NCBI GenBank assembly: GCA_964583615.1
Contig: CAZOWM010000011.1
Coordinates: forward strand, 12,557 to 76,556
DNA from: CAZOWM01 sp964583615
GTDB lineage: Bacteria > Spirochaetota > B62-G9 > DRHN01
Length of the DNA stretch: 64,000 bases
Reading direction: 5' to 3'
Every line of letters begins with the position of its first letter. Position 1 is the first letter of the stretch. Positions 53,748 to 61,896 of the stretch are shown here, piece after piece. Under the pieces are notes generated by a model, which was given only the letters and a program-made list of their open reading frames with translations, was not told the origin of the DNA and ran no database searches. The position numbers were made by a program, and so were the translations under genes.

Positions 53748-55538
53748 ATGGAGCTGAGAGAGAAGATAAAACGGTTCCCGCACAAATCCGGCGTCTACAT
53801 CATGAAGGACCGCGCGGACAGAATCATCTACATCGGAAAAGCAAAGGACCTCAACAAGCGTGTGGCGTCATACTTTCAGAAAAAACCCTCCGAAAGGAAA
53901 ACTGCAGCGCTCGTCTCCACGGTGGAATCTGTTGAGACGATACTGACTGACAACGAAATCGAGGCGCTGATCCTCGAGAGCAACCTTATCAAGACGCACC
54001 GCCCGCGGTTCAATATAGAGCTGAAGGACAACCAGAAGTACCCATACATAAAGATCACGAACGAGCGAATACCGCGCATCACGAAGACCCGGATCAAAAA
54101 AGACGACGGCGCGCTCTACTTCGGCCCGTACCCGAACGTAAAGTACATCAACCGGACCATTAAAACGATCACCGATATCTTTCCCCTCAGGCGCTGTAAG
54201 TACAGCTCCGACGGGAAAAAACCATCCACTCCCTGCATGAACTTCTACCTCGGCAAGTGCTCATGCCCCCTCCTCATAGAGGGCGGCACGGAAGAATACC
54301 AAACGCTCGTCCGGCAGGCCGTGCTCTTCCTCAAAGGGCAGAACAGAACGCTTCTGTCTTCTCTGAAAAGTGAGATGGAAAACGAGGCGAAAAACCGCAG
54401 GTTTGAAAAGGCGATCCAGTTCCGCGACCGCTACGTGGCGGTAAAAAACGTGCTCTCAGACCAGAAGATCAACACCGGGACGGCGGATAACGAGGACATA
54501 TTCGGGATTGCGCAGTCGGGCGATTTTTTCAATGTGACGCTTCTGATCAAACGGGACGGGAAGCTCATCGGAAAAACCGATTTTTCGGTCCAAAACCAGT
54601 CGACCAGAGAGGATGTCCTCGGGGAGTTTCTCGATCTCTACTATGAGGAAAACGCGGACCCTCCGCGTACCGTGATCCTGCCCTTTGCAGTCGACGAAAT
54701 GGGCACGCTGAAGCACTACCTCACCCACAAGTCCGGCAGAAACGTCACAATCACCGTGCCCAAAAAGGGCATGAAAAAACGGCTCGTCGACCTGGCAACG
54801 AAAAATGCCCACGAAAAGCTCAAGGAAGAAATCTATCAGTACACCCCGCAAAACGCGCTCGGCGCTCTCAGGGATGTGCTCGGCCTCGAATCCGTGCCTT
54901 CAGTGATCGAGGCATTCGACATTGCAACGATTCTGGGCAACTTCTCCGTCGCGTCAATGGTCCGCTTTCGAAACGGGGTTCCGGACAAGAGCGGATACAG
55001 GCGGTTTAAAATTCGCTACGTCTCGGAGCAAAACGACGTGGCGATGATGAAGGAGGCGGTTGCCAGGCGCTACCAGCGCCTTCTCAACGAGTCCACACCG
55101 TTGCCCGACCTCATTCTCGTTGACGGCGGAAAGCCCCAGCTCAATGCTGCGAGCCACATCCTTGACTCTCTGAATATTTCCCGGGTTCCGGTCATCGGCC
55201 TCGCAAAGAAGGAGGAGGAGATATTCACTAAGGGTCGAACATACCCGATTCTGCTCGAGCGCAGAAGCGACGCCCTCCGCCTGCTCATGGCTATCAGAAA
55301 CGAGGCTCACCGCTTCGCCAACAGTTATCACGTGAGCATTCGTTCAAAGGATGCCGTCGTCTCCCGGCTCACCCAGGTTCCCGGCGTCGGAGATGCGCTC
55401 GTTCGAAGAATTCTCGCCTCAGAACTGCGGCTTGGAGAAAATGTCACTGTGGATCAGCTGAAAAAAATCGAGGGGATCGGAGAAAAAAAGGCGAAGGAGA
55501 TCTTCGAAGCGCTCACAAAAAAAGAAAAAACGCCTTAG
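53748..55538 (+). CDS. uvrC: UvrABC system protein C
   Basis: 596-residue nucleotide-excision-repair nuclease. The N-terminal GIY-YIG domain (KSGVYIMKDRADRIIYIGKAKDL) makes the 3' incision. A Cys-containing linker (RRCKYSS..PCMNFYLGKCSCPL) and a UVR domain (about 205-240) follow. The RNase-H-like domain (about 375-520, ILVDGGKPQLNAA, GLAKKEEEIF) makes the 5' incision, and a C-terminal (HhH)2 (VPGVGDALVRRILAS, IEGIGEKKAKEIFEAL) completes it. All parts are intact. It is divergent from rpsT. Confidence 0.97.
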   Translation: MELREKIKRFPHKSGVYIMKDRADRIIYIGKAKDLNKRVASYFQKKPSERKTAALVSTVESVETILTDNEIEALILESNLIKTHRPRFNIELKDNQKYPYIKITNERIPRITKTRIKKDDGALYFGPYPNVKYINRTIKTITDIFPLRRCKYSSDGKKPSTPCMNFYLGKCSCPLLIEGGTEEYQTLVRQAVLFLKGQNRTLLSSLKSEMENEAKNRRFEKAIQFRDRYVAVKNVLSDQKINTGTADNEDIFGIAQSGDFFNVTLLIKRDGKLIGKTDFSVQNQSTREDVLGEFLDLYYEENADPPRTVILPFAVDEMGTLKHYLTHKSGRNVTITVPKKGMKKRLVDLATKNAHEKLKEEIYQYTPQNALGALRDVLGLESVPSVIEAFDIATILGNFSVASMVRFRNGVPDKSGYRRFKIRYVSEQNDVAMMKEAVARRYQRLLNESTPLPDLILVDGGKPQLNAASHILDSLNISRVPVIGLAKKEEEIFTKGRTYPILLERRSDALRLLMAIRNEAHRFANSYHVSIRSKDAVVSRLTQVPGVGDALVRRILASELRLGENVTVDQLKKIEGIGEKKAKEIFEALTKKEKTP

Positions 55539-55647
55539 GGGAGCGAGCCTCCACTCACCGCTTTCGTGTATCCGTCCGCACGGACACTCGCGGCAGAACG
55601 CAGCTTTCTATCTACATGCCTGCGATCAGTTGAAAAACTCCCGAAAA

Positions 55648-56262
55648 CTAGGTCTCCTGCTGGTCTTTTTTCTGATCGTTTTCCTGCTTCGGAGAAGGAC
55701 CGGTATTTTCGTTTCCCTGCGGCTGACCTGATCCCGGCCCCTGCTGCCCGTAGGGCTGCTGCCCCGCTTCCTGGTTTTGCTGACCCGGCTGCCCGGGACC
55801 CTGCTGGCCTGCGCCCTGGTTCTGCTGGCCGGTCTGCCCTCCATACGGGTGAGGCCCGTAGGGTTGTTGCCCCGCGCCCTGGTTCTGCTGGCCCGGTTGC
55901 CCAGGACCCTGCTGGCCGTAGGGCGGATGAGGCCCGTAGGACTGCTGCCCTGGCCCCTGGTTTTGCTGTCCCGGCTGCCCTCCGTACGGTTGCTGCCCGT
56001 ACTGCTGCTGCCCCGGCCCCTGGTTTTGCTGGCCGGGCTGCCCGTACTGCGGGTTTTGCGGGTAAGGCTGGTTTTGCACATACTTTATCTTGTTGCCTTC
56101 TTCCTCATCATCATCAGAATCAATTCCTTTTATGGTTTTCTTGAACTCTTTTATTCCCAGACCCAGTGAACGTGCGATCTTCGGCAATCTCGTTGCACCG
56201 AAGACCAAAAGCCCCACTATGAGAATAATAAGAATTTCCTGCATGCCGATTCCACCAATCAT
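55648..56262 (-). CDS. tatA: TatA/E-like twin-arginine translocase protein with Gln/Gly/Pro-rich repeat tail
   Basis: 204 residues, about twice the usual TatA length. The N-terminus is standard: GIGMQEILIILIVGLLVFGATRLPKIARSLGLGIKEFKKTIKG (TM helix 6-22, FG hinge, amphipathic helix to about 45). An acidic stretch (DSDDDEEEG) follows. The C-terminal ~140 residues are low-complexity, with five copies of a GQQNQ(G/E)(P/A)GQQ unit interleaved with YGQQ, YGPHP and YGGQ. TatA forms the translocation pore for folded proteins. TatB or a paralogue cannot be ruled out, and no tatC is in the window. Confidence 0.85.
   Translation of the reverse strand: MIGGIGMQEILIILIVGLLVFGATRLPKIARSLGLGIKEFKKTIKGIDSDDDEEEGNKIKYVQNQPYPQNPQYGQPGQQNQGPGQQQYGQQPYGGQPGQQNQGPGQQSYGPHPPYGQQGPGQPGQQNQGAGQQPYGPHPYGGQTGQQNQGAGQQGPGQPGQQNQEAGQQPYGQQGPGSGQPQGNENTGPSPKQENDQKKDQQET
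55700..56080 (-). repeat. Imperfect tandem repeat within tatA
   Basis: GC-rich in-frame minisatellite encoding the Gln/Gly/Pro tail, with units of roughly 11-30 residues. Copy number could vary between strains or be misassembled. Confidence 0.8.
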
Positions 56263-56309
56263 AGAAACGCCTCCAGCGTATATTGCCCTTGTGGGGCATA
56301 ATCATCTAC

Positions 56310-56338
56310 AGTGTACACAGTTTCAGGTCGAAGATCAA
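56310..56338 (-). promoter_or_regulatory. Promoter of tatA
   Basis: TTGATC (56333-56338), a 17-base spacer and TACACT (56310-56315), about 45 bases before the ATG; a CTGGAGG ribosome site follows. Confidence 0.6.
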
Positions 56339-56718
56339 GCGAAAAGTGTGAAAACAAAGTAGATGTGTTCAGAGATGGGGAGTGTGTTTTGTGCTGTCAG
56401 GGTTGAGATGGTAAAGGGGTAATAAGGTTTATCGGTTTTCGCATGTTATTTCAGATCGAACCTCTCAACGACCGCTCAATTGATACTCACAGTAGCATAA
56501 ACAAATATTACCGTTGGGGTCAATTTCCTTCCATAGATCACCAATCTCTTGCCAAACAGCTTATTTCCCCCCTTTTCTGGGGTAAAATTATTTTCAGTAC
56601 TTTTCTATCTCATTGTGATAATTTATCTTACAAACATCGCAGATGGCTTATGAAAAGAAATCACGGGTGCACTCGCGAAATTCATTCAAATATCACTCTC
56701 AATAGCCTTTGAAATAAT

Positions 56719-56748
56719 TTGGCAATACTCTGGTTTATCACTTACACT
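56719..56748 (+). promoter_or_regulatory. Possible promoter of the HD-GYP gene
   Basis: TTGGCA (56719-56724), an 18-base spacer and TACACT (56743-56748), about 30 bases before the ATG. Confidence 0.45.
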
Positions 56749-56781
56749 TGATGTGTAGTTAATTGAAAGAATGTACAGGGA

Positions 56782-57885
56782 ATGAACCAGAAGGAACTTA
56801 CCTCCGGGGGCGACTTCGCCTCAGACACGATGCTCAGGCTCTACGAGCTGACCAACGAAATCATCTCCGCGAATTCCGTCGACAGGGTCATCGACTCGGT
56901 CATCAATACGATCAGGAGCATCACCGGGTGCATGCGCATCTCCGTGATGCTCCTTTCGGAGGATGGAGAGTACCTCTACATCAGAAAAGCAATCGGTCTC
57001 GATGAAAGCATCATCAAATCCACAAAAATCAGGGTGGGCGAAAAAATCGCGGGGAAGGCGTTTTCGAGAAAAAAGCTCATCGCCTCCGATCCAAAAACAT
57101 TCAACGGGAGCTACTTTTCCTACAAGGAGAAGGGGCCGTTTATGAGCATACCCCTGCTCGAGGTTCCCGCGCGGCCCGGCGCGCAGCCTGTCGGCGTCAT
57201 CAACGTGACGAACAAATCAACAGGAGAGGTATTCTCGGAAAAAGAGAAACAACTCCTCACTCTCATCGCCAATTCAGCCTCCATAGCCCTGAAGAACGCG
57301 CTGAGAAAGGAGGCCCTCGAGAAAAACGAAATCGACACGCTCATCCTCCTGATCAACGTGATCGAGGCACGCGACAAGTACACCCAGGGCCACTCTGTCC
57401 GCGTTGGGATGTACTCAGCGGAAACCGCGCGCAGGCTTGGTTTCAGTGAAGAGGATGTGACCGCCATCCAGTACGCGGGACAGCTGCACGACATCGGGAA
57501 AATAGAGGTGCCTGACGCGATTCTGCTCAAAAACGGCCCGCTGACCAGCGAGGAGTACGAGGTGATGAAACACCACCCGGTCACCAGCAAGCGCCTCGTC
57601 AATCACATCGCCTATTTTCATCCCATCACAGGGCTGTTTCTTCACCACCACGAGCACTTCAACGGCAGAGGCTATCCTGACGGCATCGGAGGAGAGGAGA
57701 TAGAGATCGGCGCGCGGATCCTCGCGGTTGCCGACGCGTTCGATGCCATGACCTCCGTACGGCCCTACAGGAACGCGATGCCCCTTTCAAAGGTCTTCAC
57801 CATACTGGAGCTGGAAAAGGGCAAACAGTTCGACCCTGAATGCGTGGACGCGTTTTTCGACTACATCAGGCACGAGCGCGTGTAA
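56782..57885 (+). CDS. GAF/HD-GYP domain protein, probable c-di-GMP phosphodiesterase
   Basis: 367 residues. A GAF sensor domain (about 18-175) is followed by an HD-GYP domain (about 190-365). Metal and catalytic motifs are intact: the HSVRVGMYS helix, LHDIGKIEVPDAIL, KHHPVTSKRLVN, HHHEHFNGRGYPDGI and ILAVADAFDAMTSVRPYR. This subclass degrades c-di-GMP to GMP or pGpG. No receiver domain or TM helix is present, so it is a cytosolic sensor; the GAF ligand is unknown. The 5' gap has no recognisable c-di-GMP riboswitch. Confidence 0.92.
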   Translation: MNQKELTSGGDFASDTMLRLYELTNEIISANSVDRVIDSVINTIRSITGCMRISVMLLSEDGEYLYIRKAIGLDESIIKSTKIRVGEKIAGKAFSRKKLIASDPKTFNGSYFSYKEKGPFMSIPLLEVPARPGAQPVGVINVTNKSTGEVFSEKEKQLLTLIANSASIALKNALRKEALEKNEIDTLILLINVIEARDKYTQGHSVRVGMYSAETARRLGFSEEDVTAIQYAGQLHDIGKIEVPDAILLKNGPLTSEEYEVMKHHPVTSKRLVNHIAYFHPITGLFLHHHEHFNGRGYPDGIGGEEIEIGARILAVADAFDAMTSVRPYRNAMPLSKVFTILELEKGKQFDPECVDAFFDYIRHERV

Positions 57886-57930
57886 AATCACACCATATCT
57901 CCCCATGCACGAGCCTGTGGCCCAAATCAC

Positions 57931-57958
57931 TTGATTATTTCACCGAATCCTTTAATAT
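57931..57958 (+). promoter_or_regulatory. Possible promoter of the redox cluster
   Basis: TTGATT (57931-57936), a 16-base spacer and TAATAT (57953-57958), about 35 bases before the ATG at 57995. Confidence 0.45.
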
Positions 57959-57994
57959 TGTACCTGTACATCACACACCAGAGAGGAACTTCAC

Positions 57995-59749
57995 ATGGAC
58001 AGGCTGCAAAAATTCAAGAATCTCGAAAATGAAATTCCGGCGAAATCCGCTGCGTGGCGCATATACGGAAAGGGAATGGAAAACTTCGGAGACAACAAAA
58101 AGGCCGCCCAGATACCCGTTCCCGAACCGGGCGACGACGAGCTGCTCGTCAGAAGCGACGCGGTGGGGCTCTGCTTTTCTGATACGAAGATCATCAAGTT
58201 CGGAAGCAACCACCCGCGGATCACGGGACGGGACCTCAAAAAATACCCCGTCATCCCCGGCCACGAGGTGGCGCTCACCGTGATAAAGGCGGGGAAAAAC
58301 CGCGTAAAGGACTACAAGCCGGGCGAACGCTACATCATACAGGCGGACGTCCACTACAAGGGCAAGTCCACACCCTACGGGTATGTGCTCCCCGGCGGGC
58401 TCACGCAGTACGGAATCATCGGAAAAGAGATCCTCGACGGAGACGACGGGAGCTACCTCATCCCCATAAGGAGGGCCGACACGAGCTTCGCGGAAACCGC
58501 GCTCGTCGAGCCGTGGGCGTGCGTGGTCGCTTCCTACAGGATCGTGCACAGAGATGGCATAAAAAACGGGGGGGACCTCCTTGTCATCGGAAACGGAAAA
58601 CAGGGCGGCGGCTGGAAGTTCAAAAAACTTCTGAAAAAACGCACCCCGAAACGCGCGTTGTTCATGGGCGTGGAAAAAAACCTTCAGCAGGACATGTGCG
58701 GGTTCATGAAACGCGGCTCCTGTGAGACGATGACCGCGGGCGAGCCCTCCCCAGACGCGCTGAAAAAAAGCGTTTCAGCGTACACGGACGGCAGAGGATT
58801 CGACGACATCATCATTTTGGGAGACGCGAAAGATGAGATCGTCGCAGCAGCAGGCGACAGCATGTGCGAGTACGGGATTCTCAACTATATGGCGTCAACG
58901 GATGCGCCCCAGGTTGCGGCAATTGACGTGGGAAAGGTTCACTACGACAGGATCTCCTTTATCGGGAGCACGGGTGCGGACGTGAACGCCCCCTACACGG
59001 AAAACCTCGACTATCAGATGCGCGGCGACTCGGTCATTCTCTTCGGGGCAGGCGGGCCCATGGGGCAGATGCACGTGCAGCTCGTGCTCGACAACCCGAA
59101 GCGGCCGAAAACCGTCGTTGTCACTGACATCGCGGAAAACAGGCTCGAGGTTCTCCGAGAGAAGTTCGAGCCCCTCGCACGAAAAAAAGGCGTCGGCTTT
59201 CACGTCATCAACCCGAATGACTTTTCAAACCAGCAGGAGGTGCGGCAAAAGATCCTCGGACTGAACAGCGGAAAGCTCTTCGACTACGTCGTGTGCCTTG
59301 CGGCGATTCCCGCGGTCATCGAGGACGCGGCCTCCTACCTGGGGAACAGGGCGATTCTCAACATCTTTGCTGGGGTCTCCCGGGGCACCATCGCCCATCT
59401 CGACATAAAAGACGCGGTTACCAAGTCGGTGCGCTGGATCGGCTCGAGCGGATCAGGGCTCGAGGACATGGAGTACACGCTGCGGAAGGTCGAAAAAAAC
59501 GAGCTCGACACAAACAGCGCGGTCGCCGGAGTGGCAGGGATGAACGACGTGTGGAAGGGAATAGACGCGGTTCGCACCGGGTCTTTTCCCGGAAAGATCG
59601 TGGTCTACCCGCACATCCCGAAGCTCGACCTCATATCCCTGAAGGAGCTGAAGGAAAAACACCCGAAGATCGGCGCGCTCTTCTCCAAAAACGGGAGCTG
59701 GACAAAGGCGGCTGAGGACGAGCTCCTGCGCGAGTTTCTCGAGGAGTGA
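57995..59749 (+). CDS. Zinc-type MDR (alcohol) dehydrogenase with two Rossmann-like regions
   Basis: 584 residues, far longer than the ~350 of ordinary MDR dehydrogenases. The N-terminal GroES-like catalytic domain has probable zinc ligands Cys60 (VGLCFSD), His90-Glu91 (IPGHE) and Glu172 (ALVEPWAC); the four-Cys structural zinc lobe is absent. A first, degenerate nucleotide-binding region (GDLLVIGNGKQGGG, near 193) is followed by a second with a better Gly motif (VILFGAGGPMGQMH, near 347) and TDIAENRLEVL, which fits NAD(P) binding. AGAGAGGA lies before the ATG. It is followed 57 bases later by the 2Fe-2S/ASKHA gene. Substrate unknown; a sugar alcohol or sugar acid is a guess from the nearby nucleotide-sugar dehydrogenase. 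Confidence 0.75.
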   Translation: MDRLQKFKNLENEIPAKSAAWRIYGKGMENFGDNKKAAQIPVPEPGDDELLVRSDAVGLCFSDTKIIKFGSNHPRITGRDLKKYPVIPGHEVALTVIKAGKNRVKDYKPGERYIIQADVHYKGKSTPYGYVLPGGLTQYGIIGKEILDGDDGSYLIPIRRADTSFAETALVEPWACVVASYRIVHRDGIKNGGDLLVIGNGKQGGGWKFKKLLKKRTPKRALFMGVEKNLQQDMCGFMKRGSCETMTAGEPSPDALKKSVSAYTDGRGFDDIIILGDAKDEIVAAAGDSMCEYGILNYMASTDAPQVAAIDVGKVHYDRISFIGSTGADVNAPYTENLDYQMRGDSVILFGAGGPMGQMHVQLVLDNPKRPKTVVVTDIAENRLEVLREKFEPLARKKGVGFHVINPNDFSNQQEVRQKILGLNSGKLFDYVVCLAAIPAVIEDAASYLGNRAILNIFAGVSRGTIAHLDIKDAVTKSVRWIGSSGSGLEDMEYTLRKVEKNELDTNSAVAGVAGMNDVWKGIDAVRTGSFPGKIVVYPHIPKLDLISLKELKEKHPKIGALFSKNGSWTKAAEDELLREFLEE

Positions 59750-59806
59750 AAGCCTTCAGGGGAATGGGCCGCGTGGAGCACAAAACTATCGCAAAAAGGG
59801 AAGGAA

Positions 59807-61672
59807 ATGGTAGAAAAGGGGTGGAAAGTTACATTCGAACCGGAAGGAAAGACAGTGTACGTACTCGACGGCACGAGCATCTACGAGGCTTCAGATGAGG
59901 CGGGAATCATCATAAAGGCCGACTGCGGCGGTTTCGGTACGTGCGGCAAGTGTAGGGTAAACGTTATACGCGGAAAGTTCGAGCAGAGCGGATCGGAGCG
60001 GTTTCTCTCAAAAGAACAGATAGAAAAAGGCACTGTGCTCGCCTGCAGGACACGCATCAGGGGCGATATGGTGGTGGAAATTCCACTCACCAGCAGGCTC
60101 TTTGACCAGAAGATACTCACCGAAGGGATCGAAAAAGAGCTCAAGCTCGCGCCAAACGTGAGAAAAGTCTTCGTCAAGGTTGAAGAGCCCTCCCTCGAAG
60201 ACCAGCGCGCAGACCTCGACAGAGTGCTCGACGCCCTTGCCTCAACCGTGACAAACCCGCGTATCCCGGTAGACGTTTTGCGCAGGCTCCCCGAGAAGCT
60301 GAGAAAGGGAGACTACAGCGCCACAATCGTGCTCAACGAAGAGGAGATCATCGGCATTGAAACAGGAGACAAGACCGACAAGAACTATGGTGTCGCCTTT
60401 GACATCGGCACGACCACCGTGGTGGGGTACCTCATCGACCTGAGCGGGGGAAAACAGCTCGCAGTCGCATCGCGCACCAACCCTCAGACGAGCTTCGGCG
60501 ACGACGTCATCTCGCGTATCCAGCACACGAACGCCGACCCTGACGGGCTCGACGACCTTCACGACCGCATCGTCTCGTGCCTCAACGACATCATAAACGA
60601 GCTTTCGGACAGTGCGGGGATCGAGAAAAAGTTCATCTACGAGATCACCACCACCGGCAACACCACCATGAACCACCTCTTTTTGAAGATCAGCCCAAAA
60701 TACATCGCGCTTTACCCATACGTAGGCGTGCTCAGGTCGGACATCGACGCGCGGGCGAAAAGCCTCGACATCAACATCAACAAGTACGGCAAGGTCTACT
60801 GCATGCCCAACATCGCCGGGTTCGTGGGAGGAGACACCGTTGCGGTGATCCTCTCTTCGGAGCTTCACAAGCGTGACACGCTCAGCTTCGCGATCGACAT
60901 CGGCACCAACGGAGAGCTCGTGATGGGGAACAAAGACCGCCTGGTTTCCTGCTCAACCGCAGCAGGGCCCGCGTTCGAGGGCGCTCGGATTACCTACGGC
61001 ATGCGCGCGTCGGACGGCGCCATCGAGAAGGTGGTGATAAACGATCACGACATCGAGGTGAATACCATCGGGAACGCAAAAGCGATTGGGCTGTGCGGAA
61101 CAGGGCTCATCGACAGCATCGCGGAGCTCATCAAATACAAAATCATCAACACTGCAGGAAAGATGCTCAAACAAAAAGAGCTTCCGGATTCCGTGCCCGA
61201 TTTCATCCGCAAGCGCGTCATCTCCCACGAACGGCACAGAACATCTTTCATACTCGTGCCTGCCGAACAGTCGAAGATGGGCGAGGACATCCTGCTCACC
61301 CAGAAGGATGTTCGGGAGACTCAGCTCGCCAAGGGCGCGATCTTCGCAGGCTACCAGCTTTTGAAGTCGGTGCTCGGCATCACGGACGACGACATCGAAC
61401 AAGTGCTTCTTGCGGGAGCATTCGGAAACTACATACGAAGGGAGCAGGCGAAGTGGATCGGGCTTTTGCCCGACATTCCCACGGAAAAGATCCGTTTCAT
61501 CGGAAACGCAGCCGGGATGGGCGCGAAAATGGTGCTCCTCTCAAAAGAGCTCAGGCAGGAGGCATGTGAAATATCGAAGAACACCGAGTACATCGAGCTT
61601 GCGGTGCGAACCGACTTTCAGAAGGTGTTCGCTGACTCCATGTTTTTCCCGGACTGCCTCACCTGTACATAA
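59807..61672 (+). CDS. 2Fe-2S ferredoxin/ASKHA protein (RACo-like, DUF4445)
   Basis: 621 residues. An N-terminal plant-type ferredoxin domain (1-95) has cluster ligands Cys40, Cys46, Cys49 and Cys80. A linker region follows, then an ASKHA ATPase-like domain from about 195 (VAFDIGTTTVVGYLID, TTTGNTTMNH, AIDIGTNGELVMG, LLAGAFGNYI). This matches reductive activators of corrinoid proteins (RACo/RamA type), which use ATP to re-reduce Co(II). No corrinoid protein or methyltransferase is in the window, so the target may be elsewhere or different. It ends with a CLTCT pair. The start has a GGAAGGAA site. Confidence 0.85.
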   Translation: MVEKGWKVTFEPEGKTVYVLDGTSIYEASDEAGIIIKADCGGFGTCGKCRVNVIRGKFEQSGSERFLSKEQIEKGTVLACRTRIRGDMVVEIPLTSRLFDQKILTEGIEKELKLAPNVRKVFVKVEEPSLEDQRADLDRVLDALASTVTNPRIPVDVLRRLPEKLRKGDYSATIVLNEEEIIGIETGDKTDKNYGVAFDIGTTTVVGYLIDLSGGKQLAVASRTNPQTSFGDDVISRIQHTNADPDGLDDLHDRIVSCLNDIINELSDSAGIEKKFIYEITTTGNTTMNHLFLKISPKYIALYPYVGVLRSDIDARAKSLDININKYGKVYCMPNIAGFVGGDTVAVILSSELHKRDTLSFAIDIGTNGELVMGNKDRLVSCSTAAGPAFEGARITYGMRASDGAIEKVVINDHDIEVNTIGNAKAIGLCGTGLIDSIAELIKYKIINTAGKMLKQKELPDSVPDFIRKRVISHERHRTSFILVPAEQSKMGEDILLTQKDVRETQLAKGAIFAGYQLLKSVLGITDDDIEQVLLAGAFGNYIRREQAKWIGLLPDIPTEKIRFIGNAAGMGAKMVLLSKELRQEACEISKNTEYIELAVRTDFQKVFADSMFFPDCLTCT

Positions 61673-61728
61673 CCTGCGAAACGTTTTTTTACACTATACT
61701 TTTTTACACTACACTTTGCACTATATTT

Positions 61729-61828
61729 NNNNNNNNNNNNNNNNNNNNNNNNNNNNNNNNNNNNNNNNNNNNNNNNNNNNNNNNNNNNNNNNNNNNNNNN
61801 NNNNNNNNNNNNNNNNNNNNNNNNNNNN
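61729..61828. other. Assembly gap of 100 N
   Basis: Exactly 100 N, the conventional size for a gap of unknown length. The 9-mer ACTATATTT abuts both edges (61720-61728 and 61829-61837) and recurs at 61848-61856. No gene is cut; flanking genes end at 61672 and begin at 61897. Confidence 0.98.
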
Positions 61829-61896
61829 ACTATATTTCTATATTTGAACTATATTTATAGAAGAAAATTTCTTAAACCGAGAAAAGGAGAGCGCGC

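Larger units (their letters stand above)
56263..56781. other. 519-base gap with no convincing gene
   Basis: Contains the tatA promoter at the left and the HD-GYP promoter at the right. The middle is visibly more AT-rich than its neighbours. It carries one 89-codon plus-strand frame (56443-56712) with no ribosome site and no recognisable motifs. No c-di-GMP riboswitch was recognised. Confidence 0.6.

Noticed and set aside
56443..56712. 89-codon plus-strand gene
   Set aside because: No ribosome site, no recognisable motif, low-GC intergenic composition.
61410..61847. 145-codon plus-strand frame running through the N gap
   Set aside because: Out of frame with the ASKHA gene and only open because N bases have no stops.
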